From Kappaphycus alvarezii (lineage: Eukaryota; Rhodophyta; Florideophyceae; Gigartinales; Solieriaceae): a DNA stretch of 64,000 bases. Each line of letters begins with the position of its first letter. Position 1 is the stretch's first letter. The notes under the pieces were generated by a model. The model saw nothing but the letters and a program-made list of their open reading frames with translations. It was not told where the DNA came from and did no database searches. The stretch covers positions 62,001-126,000 of the forward strand of contig NADL03000784.1 of NCBI GenBank assembly GCA_002205965.3. The letters are read 5' to 3'. Shown in pieces: positions 55,300 through 64,000 of the stretch. The position numbers were made by a program, and so were the translations under genes.

Positions 55300-58124
55300 G
55301 ATGACCAACACACTGATGTCAACACTTTCCGTTGAGATCACAAGCATTCAGGAAATAAATGTTCATCAAAAGCTGCTGCTTCCAGCATCATGCAAATGAT
55401 CCCACATGATCCTTCCCATCATCAGACCAGGTCTGAGCCCAGAACGGTATAACTCTCTCTAGATTCCAGCCTGCACATTGCGATCTGAGACGACAATGTG
55501 AACTGCCATATTCTTTTTCGGCATCGTACAAAAGCGTTTACTATCCGCTCAAATCTAGGGCTGAATCGTCGAGATCATCCCATTCTTGTGAAGGAACACC
55601 TGCATATTCCAGTTTTGTCCTTCGCTTGACAAGCCAGCTGCCTGTACGCAACCAAATTCCTGTCCAGAATGAATTTCTCAACCCCAAACTATCATTCTTA
55701 AACTTTAAGAACGTCTTTCAACGCTCCGATTCATAATCAAAAATATATGCTTTTCTACTGAGAGTTATACCCCTCGTAGACATTCCTGGTGAAACATGTA
55801 ATTTTGATCGCGTTATCAAGACAGCTTCTCAATATTCAATAGTATTGACTTCTCCATGTCCCATCATTCGAAGATATCCCAAATCGCTGCAAATATCTGA
55901 AACAAGACATGAATATCAAGCCATTCTGTAGACTCCGCCCACCTATTCCAGCCGGACCCCCAAAACTTCATCTCCATCTGCACTCTCATTGCTTGTTTAC
56001 GCCGTTGATTCTCTATTCTGCTGCAGAGGATGTGCGATATTTGCAATCCTATAGTCTTCGAGTGAAATTACTAAGCATCGTTGCTTTAAACAACGTATTC
56101 TGTCGCTTAGAGAAGGCAATAAATGAGCGAGAATCACACAAGACACTTTGTTCCCGATGTTCGACTTATCCAGTCCAATTCTCTCCCACGTCATATCAGT
56201 TGGGGGGATCAGGATTCCATCCGACGACACCTGTCCTTTCAGAAACTCTTCTGTTAGGTTCCTTAAAAATCGCGACAGAACCTCTATGCAGCGCAAACTA
56301 AATGGATGCGATCGCAAAAAAGGCAAGGTATCATATTCCTTTTCATTGGAACAAAAAAACGCCGCACAAAATCTGCCAGCAACGTCGAACATATTGATAC
56401 CTTTTCCCATCTCTTTGACCTCAGTATTCTTGTTTTTTCGCTTTGCTCCATTGGTGATTGTAACAAAAACTTGATGCGTGACAGCAAGCATCATACGGAT
56501 TTTGCGACTGAGTTGCCTTGAATGCAACTCGGAGTTGTAGTCATCGTCTGTCTTACGGTCACAGGAATTATCCTTCATGAGTGGTATCTCGTCAATCCGC
56601 TGCACAGCGGTTTCTTCATCATCTACCCACCTCGCAATGCTCAGTTCTCGCGCCAAGTCGACGCCATGGCTCGACCAAGGTACCATAAGGTAAAGTAAGT
56701 TTTCAAAAAGGCATTTCTTACCTTGCTTTCGGCATGTATGAAGTAACTGCTTGACAACACTAAAAACACGATAAGATCCATAGCTTGCTATATCAGTGCG
56801 GATGGGAACATCTTTCACTTCGTACCAGCGATGGTTCGCCGGAGTTTCGCTTGAAACAGACTCAGCCTCTTTGTTCTTAGACAATTTTTCCTCATGTTGA
56901 CGTTGAGCAGCGTTGATATCATTCAGAGCGATGAAGGAACCTGTCAGCCATCTCTCTTGTGCAATACGACCACTTAGTTCTGAGCGCGATCGCCCCGTAG
57001 GGTAAAATTCATTGTTTCTGAATTGATACGTAACTGCTCCATCTATGACTGACCCATCAATAGAAATAGTTTCGACAAAACGTTTCGCACTCAAGTCTCC
57101 GGATGACCGGGAGGGCGCCCTTTCATTTCCTAAGAATTTGTCGAATCCATTGACTTGAGCATTTAATATCGCTGTCATGATGATCACCTTTCTAAACCTG
57201 CTATGACGCCAGCCGACTCCCTGCTTCCATTCCTTGCTTTTACCGCCAGGTAAAAGAGAAAATATGAGGGTATGTAAGGCCTCCTTACATAATCGCCGGT
57301 GCTCGTTGGGATATTCGAGGACAACCTCTACCGCTGTGACTGCCACTGCAACGCATGCCACCCGAGAGAGTCTCTTGAAATCAAAAACCCAATCAACGTG
57401 AGGTGTTGCATCCTTCAATTTCGAAATAAATACCCCAATTCTGTATTCCCACACCCATGTTCATGCCGCGCGCCAAGTCCGGTGGTTCGCATTTCCTTCC
57501 ATTCTTTCTGGAGTCCAGCGATCTCTCGCTTCACAGCACTCAATCTCTTACCCACTATGTCTTCCAACAGCTTGAACTTAGAACTAAAGTATTGCTCTAA
57601 CTTGGAGCAGAACACTACCATTGCAGTTTGAGTGATACCCATTAGATGACTGTTGTTCTGTAACCCTGCATGGAGATCGCCAATGAAAGCTAGTATCTCT
57701 GCAGGTACACGATTTGGGAGAGATGTACCTCGTGTACCGCAATACTCGGAACTGGCAAAATTGTTTGCTCCTGTTGCCTGTATTTCAAATGAAGGACGTA
57801 TGGGGACATCAGTGTTAACATCTGCAGGTTTTGGATCACCTGTGGATCGATTGACGCTTGCCTTTACATATTCAAAAACTTTTCCTTGTTGACGCATCTG
57901 ATAATCGTCTTCCTCACTCTCATCGAAATTCATAATGTTGTCCAACACCTTTGGCTTGCAAACGTTCTGCTCTGCCTCACCCTCTTGAAAAGCATGTACG
58001 CGCTTGACGGATTCAAATCTATGGCCGCCCAAAGCAAACTCCCTATTTCGATGTCCCGCTTTAGCTGACCAATAGTCTGTGTCCTTTTCTTAGTTCCTCT
58101 TCGGACGAATGCTCCACTAGTCAT
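55300..58124 (-). pseudogene. ORF B: large protein of unknown function, frame breaks
   Basis: The likely start is ATG 58124 (MTSGAFVRRGTKKRTQTIGQ). After a slip near 58040 the frame continues FESVKRVHAFQEGEAEQN and NFDESEEDDYQMRQQGKVFE, then a coiled-coil segment LEQYFSSKFKLLEDIVGKRL/KREIAGLQKEWKEM. After a second slip near 57440 it runs 485 residues to TGA-type stop at 55997, with SGDLSAKRFVETISIDGSVI, KDVPIRTDIASYGSYRVFSV and GKGINMFDVAGRFCAAFFCS. Protein-like sequence with stops continues to about 55300 (FWTGIWLRTGSWLVKRRTKL). Both slips equal one missing base. No family is recognised. It is divergent from ORF C, about 0.6 kb apart. Confidence 0.5.
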
Positions 58125-58739
58125 ATTGGAAATGATAAGAATGCAAGTTGAAAAGAAATCATCAACAAGCAAGTAGATCTGCGAGATTTAATCCCCTTCG
58201 AAGTAGCTTTGACTATTGGTGTGAGCGGTGGCCTGCAGACAATCACTTGCTTGTCTTGTGTTGAAATAGAGCTCATGTCCCGCGACTTATGCGTGATAGC
58301 AGCAATTAATTTCATTTTTGACAACTTTTTGGAAGGAAATGAATATCAGATGTTTTCGTTTTCGCCCATTTTGTATTGTTCAGAATATGCTGCGATGGGG
58401 CGCTCCAAGCATATCAAAATAAATCATAAAAATGTGTCCGAATTTCGAGTTTGGTGAGTAACCCCATGGGGTAAAGTTCCTTCATTAACTGCAAAGCATT
58501 CTTCTCCTTCAACTTTTCCCTGTCTATTTCTGTAACTGTTAATCACTCTCAGCCGCATAGGACCACTTGTTTCCATGGGTGCCCATGGGCCTACACCGTA
58601 CCTGGGTTGTGCGAAAAGATACAATCCGCTGTCGATCTCCACAAATTAGCCAGATGAGAGCGTTCCCAATGCCAACGCACGAAACCAAGTCCGATTGAAT
58701 ACAAAGAATACCTCTCCTCTAAATACTGAACTGGCCAAA
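58125..58739. promoter_or_regulatory. Shared divergent upstream region of ORF B and ORF C
   Basis: The region separates the putative starts of ORF B (-) and ORF C (+) and has no coding frame of its own that I support. A bidirectional promoter is inferred from the arrangement only. Confidence 0.35.
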
Positions 58740-60157
58740 ATGGAATGTGGGGTACTTGCGAGAAGCAAGAGGCTAAGATCACATTATGTGAGAACCTGCA
58801 GGGAGCGAAACATGGTACCCAAACTTGGTGATGTGATTGAAGTTTTGTGGACTTTGGATAACAATACGGAGAGATGGTGGAAGGCAGAAGTTTTGAGTAT
58901 CAAGACAATCGTCGATGGGGAGGTACTTGCAAATTCAGAGCTGCGTTATCAGGCTGACGACACGGAAGGGTACGGTGCACATGTCTACGACTTTGAGTTT
59001 ACTGGTGGTCGCTTGCTTCGTCAATGGGAGAGTCCCCGGTACATTAATAACAATCCTGTAATGGATTGGCGACAAGCAGTTGATCGGACACAGTCATTAT
59101 CGGAAGGGGGTGACGAAGAGAGGGACAAAGATGCCCTGGAACCCACCCATAAAACTGGATCACGTAAACGAAGATCAAAACCGAGTGGAGTACTATCACG
59201 TATGGTTGAGAAGCTGCACGAGAATCAATCGGTTCTGGCCGCGCAGATGCTTGCAATAGAGCGGCGGTTTGACGTCAACTCCGAAAGATTGTTGGACAGG
59301 AGATCTCTTGCACTGGATTTCATTGTAAATGATCTGCAAGATGCCCTGCGACAGGAAGATTTTCGTGACAGTGCAAAGGGTATCGGTAACCCTTTGGTTC
59401 GCAAACGCAAAAGTACCGAGGGTGAGTCGGAATCAATTTGCACAACGTTGCAGGGTGTCTTTCCCCAGGTTTTGCGAATTGATGTGGAGTGTTCTTTAAA
59501 ACAGTTTGAGGCGTTTGCAAAGGATGTATTCTCGAGGAATAGGACTGAAGTCGCGCGGCGCATCTCTTTTTCTCCCCCCTAAGCCCGGCTGGCAACGCAA
59601 CCGATTTCGACATATATATTGACAACTTAGGTTTTCTCTGCGACATATTGGGCATTAATTCTGTGGGAGATCTTCAGAAAATGTTAGTTCGCAAGTCTGG
59701 CCAGCTTATGCGAATTCTTGGAGCTTATATTTATGACAAAGATCTTGAAGATAGCCCGTTTGTTTTTATCGTCGGGACAAAATGCGGGGGTGAAGTGAGA
59801 GAATTAAGCAATGGTGGTGCTCAGCAAACTGATGGCGAAAGGGGATACAAACGGCCTGTACTGATACGTCAGTCTCGCGAGTATGTTAGAAGTGAAGGTC
59901 GATTTGTGTCTCCGCTGCGCAGCGGTAGGAAAGTCCCAGGTGCTCACTTAGACCCACAATTTGAGGGAAACGAAGATGCGGACGACAGACAGTCTAGTAT
60001 TTCCTGGCACAGGGCTGAGGAACCAAGCAGACGAATGTGGTTAAGCTCTGGGTGTGCTCCTGAGGTAATCCGCGGAAGAGTTGAAGTGCCTATGCCTCAC
60101 GTGGTTGTTGTTGGGAACGTCCTTTGCAAAGAATATCAGACTGCATTAACAGCATAA
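58740..60157 (+). pseudogene. ORF C: Tudor-like N-terminus with unknown C-terminus, one frame break
   Basis: From ATG 58740 the N-terminal domain reads PKLGDVIEVLWTLDNNTERW, WKAEVLSIKTIVDGE, LRYQADDTEGYGAHVYDFEF and LLRQWES, resembling small Tudor/SH3-like barrels (GD.VEV.W......W.A.V......G...V.Y). A linker with KTGSRKRRSKPSG could be a nuclear localisation signal, followed by a helical region (VLAAQMLAIERRFDVNSERL). The frame ends at TAA 59580 after a C6 run. One missing base near 59573-59580 would continue it as PAGNATDFDIYIDNLGFLCD and VRKSGQLMRILGAYIYDKDL to TAA at 60155. Whether it is dead or only mis-sequenced is open. Neighbouring ORF B has a similar charged coiled-coil middle. Confidence 0.5.
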
Positions 60158-60285
60158 ATTAGATTGGAGAGTATCCAGTGAGATCAATTGCAACCAAGCT
60201 GCAGCCTTGTGGGACAAAGAAGTACTTGAAAATTTTATAGATGTCTTCTTTATTCATGCGCATGGATATCTGCTATTTGCGGGCA

Positions 60286-60630
60286 CTAAGGTGCTGGCGC
60301 CGTTGTGAGCGACAATTCGGGCGGTTTTGTGGGGACCAGAGCTGCATCGGTTTTGGTGGCATTGTTGGTGTCGTCGTTGATAGAAATTAAGGCCGGGATA
60401 TGAATAGAGGTGCGAACAGGTGTGTCGATAAATGTGCTTTTGTTGGTTAGCTCGTGGGGAGAGCTTTTTTTTGATTTTAAATAATCATCCTGCCAAGATA
60501 TCATATCATGATGATAGGCTACTCTGAAGCAATGGGGATGTGGAATCTCTGGAGAAACGCCTTCCTTACTCGCAAGATGGGTACCGCCAGTGACCCATGT
60601 ACAAATTAAAAAAACATTATAGGTTTTCAA
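60286..60630 (-). CDS. Hypothetical 114-codon frame convergent with ORF C
   Basis: The frame contains HPHCFRVAYHHDMISWQDDY and a Thr/Pro/Asp-rich tail ending LSLTTAPAP. It ends about 130 bases from the end of ORF C. No family is recognised. It may be the last exon of something to the right or a chance frame. Confidence 0.25.
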   Translation of the reverse strand: MKTYNVFLICTWVTGGTHLASKEGVSPEIPHPHCFRVAYHHDMISWQDDYLKSKKSSPHELTNKSTFIDTPVRTSIHIPALISINDDTNNATKTDAALVPTKPPELSLTTAPAP

Positions 60631-62046
60631 GTAGTCTCAGACAGGGAAAATCATTGTCGCCTGCACCGTAGAAGGGAACTGATCTGTACAAGCAGTGTTT
60701 GTGGGTAGGAGAGATTGAAAACGTTCCAGAAACATAATAAAATTAATCAAATTATTGAGGACACTAAATTTGTTGATCAAAACTACCTGTTTTATTGTGC
60801 AAAGCAAAAAGTGCACTTGAAGTGTAACCAAAAGTTTCATACTAACTAAACTTTGCATGATTTTATCAATAATGCATGCTGTCACATAGATTGGAACGTT
60901 TTCAAGATAATTTATAAGAAAATACCCAGAGCTTGCATAGAAAATGTTGAGGGAAAAATTATCTGTAATCATTCCTGATATTTTATATTGAAAGAATACA
61001 TTTTTGGTATTAAAATAGAACATATGAAATTTTGGCCCTAATTGACACTTCGACTTATATTTGCACTGCATTATGAACGTTGCACGGCAAACAATTTCTA
61101 TGGTGCCTACTGCATTATCAGATTACTCGGCTATGAAATAACTACATGATGCTTGTTCCACGTGCAGTGGCTTGCTTGGCAGATATCCATGGCGATAGAC
61201 AACCTACAGTCAAGCTGATCTCATGTCAATATAAATGGTAAAATATTCTACATTATTAGTAAGATAAAATAGTAGGATACAACTTATTACGTTTGCAACT
61301 ACTTCACTGCAAATGAAACAATTTTTCTGATCTCAATGAAATATTGGGGGGTGTATTACACAGTCTCCGACTGCTACAATACAAGGAACATAAATTTATA
61401 CTGTATTCTCTAGTGAATGCTGTGTTTTCTTTTATCTGTAAAGTAGTGGGTGCAATCCTGTTTAGTTTTTGGAAACAAGCTCAAAATTGTTTACTTATTC
61501 GACACACTGCAGTATGAATGCCGTACTTTACTGTTCTGCCGGAATTCAGCGCATGATATCTAACCCTACGCAACCCGGGGGATACAATACAATATCTTCT
61601 TAGGTTTAAAGTTGCCCTTGCACTGAAGACAATCCACCGCACCCAGTGTGACCCCGGGCACAAAATATTGGGCTCGCACACCCCCGAGTGCAAGTACCTC
61701 AAGTACTAACACTCACAGTATCCATCACCATCCCCTATTCAACCTTTTTGAACACACAAATATACGCATCTAGCCTTCTTGAGATGCCCCCGGGGCTCGC
61801 TGATGTGCTAAAACATCCGACGTACTCGGAGAGGGCCCCCTTTGGCGTGCCATTGCAACTAAGTCCAACCCGAACCGAGCTCCCTAAGACAAACTCCCTT
61901 CTTCTCTTTTCCCCAGCTCTACCGTTGTAACCCCCGAGGAGACCTTCAATTCTGATCAGCTCTTCCGTTAATTCCACCCGCCATTTCCGGTGAATAAATT
62001 TTTGCTTCCAGTCACTCTTCTGCCCTCACCAAAATCCTACCAATTG
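60631..62046. other. Mostly AT-rich stretch without recognised genes
   Basis: 60640-61690 is AT-rich with hydrophobic chance frames. From about 61690 composition becomes GC-richer with pyrimidine tracts, which could be the upstream region of the H3-like frame. Confidence 0.4.
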
Positions 62047-62415
62047 ATGGCCCGAACGAAACAGAAAGACAGAGCAAGGACAGTGAGAAGGCCTCCACAA
62101 GTTTCTATTGACTCCAAAGCGTACCGGGTCACTCGCCCTTGTGATTCTGTGAGGGCTCACCCCGAGATGTAGAGACTTTGTGAGAGAAAAATCATCAAGA
62201 AGATCGTTCCACGCAACTTAAGTCACATAGGATATGAAGTCTGTCGCACCAGTTTCTCCAATGCGATCGCGATACCGGAAACGGAGCACAAGGCATTCTT
62301 CGGCCGCCACATCAACGCGTTCGTGCGGCGTTATCCGTACCGGGAGGACAAAACGAAGGACGCATACCATTTGAGCTTTATTGAATCCCTGGAAAACGCA
62401 GAGTCCTACCATTAG
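62047..62415 (+). pseudogene. Degenerate histone H3-like reading frame
   Basis: ATG 62047 opens MARTKQKDRARTVRRPP, starting with the H3/CENH3 N-terminus ARTKQ. After a tail shorter than canonical H3, RP aligns with the RPGTVALRE start. The downstream segment KIIKKIVPRNLSHI lines up without gaps with LLIRKLPFQRLVREI, and SFSNAIAIPETEHKAFF with the alpha-2 region RFQSSAVMALQEACEAYL. TKDAYHL matches MPKDIQL. One in-frame TAG at 62170-62172 interrupts an otherwise open 122-codon frame ending at TAG 62413-62415. Core identity is low, so this is a highly diverged H3 variant, a CENH3-like pseudogene, or a coincidence beyond the ARTKQ start. Confidence 0.4.
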
Positions 62416-63643
62416 CCTTCTGACTCAGCCTGGTGAGTTCCCTCGGTATACTAGCATAGCGTTATCAACAATTATCACATGATCGACGACGAAAGGGAGG
62501 AGTATTGTGCAGTACTTCCTCATTCCATGAACTTTTAAGGGGGTTCTGTAGAGTCATAACCGGCCGTAAATGACGATCACCTAGTATTGGGCCGAAAAGA
62601 TTGTCCCTGAACCATAGAAAATATGCATCGATGGTGTCAGAATTTTATCGAACAAAATCTTCATCATCCTACACTTTATCTCGAGGGTCCCGCCTGAATT
62701 TCTCTCGACACAAATAATTTCCTCTTCAAACGCTGTAGTTCAGCTACCAGGCTTATTTTAACATCGATTTTTTTTCCTTGAAAACGTTCTGACCGAAGAA
62801 GGTGAGCCTTCACATGGGTTACCATGGTTAAGCTACTTTCTCTAGTAGGTCGCCCGTAATCGCATAGGTTTTAGTCGTAGTGGCCGTGTCCGTAGCCTAA
62901 GGGATGTCCATAAGATTTTGCGGCTGTGGATTATTACACTGCAAGGCATTCTTCTTAATACCCTTCGTGATTCTGTCCTCAACTTGTCGCCGGTGATATA
63001 CCTCGTGACCTTGATTGTTCCAAACTGGTTTGACCACTGCGTCACCACCGACACGTCCTCCATCGCTTTCTAGACCCGCCAGAATAATTCCTGTTAGCGC
63101 CCCTCGCTAACTGCCTAATTGATCATGTCGGATGCAACTCGTAATTATGAACCCCCCGCGAGGATAGCTGTATCTTATTTCTTTTCGGGACTCCCATAAA
63201 GCTTCCGCGGCACAGGTGTGAGTAAATCAGGAATAAAGGGAGGAAAGGGGGGAGGAAGAGGAAAGCGGGTCAATCTAATTCTAATCTTGCGTTGCAGGCC
63301 CGCGCAGCACTCCCCCGACATTCTTCCGTTATCATTATTTCTTTACTACTCAGATTTTTTCATTTCCTTTCCTGTAACTCTCCATTTCCTGCCCATTCTA
63401 TTGTCATCGACCTTTCTTAGTTTCAACTGGTCCTTGATTTGATCAAATGTTCAGGTCACCTTTCACACTTGAAAATCTTCAATTGTAGCCTCTTTATTAA
63501 TTACAGAATATGTAGATCTCCTAGTTCTCTTCTCACATGAACTTACTCGATGAACTTGTATGTACAACCAGCGGTCGAGTTTGGATCTCCTTTCGAGTTA
63601 CTAGACCCATTGAATTGGCCTTGATAACTCTGCATGGTCAATA
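62416..63643. other. Region without recognised genes
   Basis: Nothing named. A purine-rich tract lies at 63230-63270. Minus-strand frames at 62842-63063 contain protein-like pieces (GDKLRTESRRVLRR) but no family signature. Confidence 0.4.
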
Positions 63644-64000
63644 TTAAAAGTGCTCTAACGCTGAATACTTCGTCGCTATATTGAATGCTGTTCCTTGTGC
63701 TACTATATCCTCACCTCCGAGCGCAAAAAGCCTGAAATTCCTTTTCGTCTTGCGTAGAGCACGCAATACCTCCGGTGCCGCCGTCTGAAACATAGATTGT
63801 CCCAGGATCTCGATTATTCTGTGTCCAGGATCCCCTTCACTCAGTAAAGCCACTGTGTAACTTGCTAAAATCCACGGAATGGCCTCATCTATCATCTAGA
63901 GTGAGGAATGAACGTTCCTACGGTCGCGCATCCAGTACCCATTTAGGACTTGTATAAATGCCTCCGCTTGGTTGCTACCACCCTGCACTAAGGACATCGC
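63644..64000 (-). pseudogene. 3' part of an unidentified gene, continuing past the window
   Basis: From the window edge the minus strand reads MSLVQGGSNQAEAFIQVLNG and WMRDRRNVHSSL, then an in-frame TAG at 63896-63898. It continues MIDEAIPWILASYTVALLSE, GDPGHRIIEILGQSMFQTAA, and ends KYSALEHF with TAA at 63644. Composition is protein-like throughout 119 codons. I do not recognise a family; a transposon gene is likely given the context. Confidence 0.4.

Noticed and set aside
2735-59580. Programmed -1 ribosomal frameshifting as explanation of the uniform frame breaks
   Set aside because: The break sites lack a shared slippery heptamer or downstream structure, and copy 2 shows real base differences at several of them.
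48474-61450. CACTA-type ends for the 48.8-60.2 kb region (CACTACT at 48474 and reversed near 61448)
   Set aside because: Only seven bases agree and no flanking duplication follows; the match is expected by chance.
1-64000. CRISPR arrays, tRNA or rRNA genes
   Set aside because: No regularly spaced repeats of suitable size and no convincing tRNA B-box/acceptor pairing or rRNA segment was seen; the DNA is eukaryotic.

Overview
This is nuclear eukaryotic DNA. The host genes are almost intron-free and tightly spaced (one short GT-AG intron is visible), and they are surrounded by nested, decayed transposable elements from many superfamilies. Together with the eukaryote-only proteins (SPX domain, prefoldin subunit 4, an augmin-like subunit, a TMEM53-type hydrolase) this best suggests a gene-compact, transposon-rich alga, most likely a multicellular red alga such as a florideophyte like Chondrus. 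That assignment is inference: no diagnostic photosynthesis gene is present.

Layout. 1-3985: a PAT/Ngaro-type tyrosine-recombinase (YR) retrotransposon cut by the left window edge. 4-6.5 kb: no supported gene, with self-complementary GTACA arrays. 6.6-16.65 kb: a GC-richer host island with a TMEM53/DUF829-like hydrolase (+), prefoldin subunit 4 (-), an acidic protein of unknown function (+), a flavin amine/L-amino-acid oxidase (+), a probable HAUS4/AUG4 augmin subunit (+) and an SPX-domain protein (-). 18.6-25 kb: two PIF/Harbinger elements, each with a DDE transposase and a Myb/SANT-like partner gene. The second sits inside a LINE-like reverse-transcriptase relic, and its empty site can be read from flanking repeats. 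25.2-31.5 kb: a decayed Ty1/copia element (-) with both LTRs. 31.9-34.7 kb: LINE-like RT relics. 35.2-37.7 kb: a second copia relic (+). 40.5-43.3 kb: a second, older copy of the YR retrotransposon (-). 44.76-46.95 kb: a complete pogo-like DNA transposon flanked by TA, with broken coding. 48.8-60.2 kb: three large, family-poor genes. ORF A resembles CACTA/TNP2-like transposases, ORF B is unknown, and ORF C is divergent from B with a Tudor-like N-terminus. They may be parts of one large multi-gene mobile element. 62.05 kb: a degenerate histone-H3-like reading frame. The right edge holds part of an unidentified minus-strand frame.

Two observations cut across the window. First, comparing the two YR copies defines the split direct repeats (A1-ORFs-B1-A2-B2) and pins the deletions that break copy 1. 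Second, 18 frame breaks that I could place in host genes and younger elements all have the same polarity (one base missing), which points to systematic single-base loss in the sequence or assembly as much as to decay. The AT-rich older relics have breaks of both polarities. Coordinates of relic edges are approximate by a few tens of bases.
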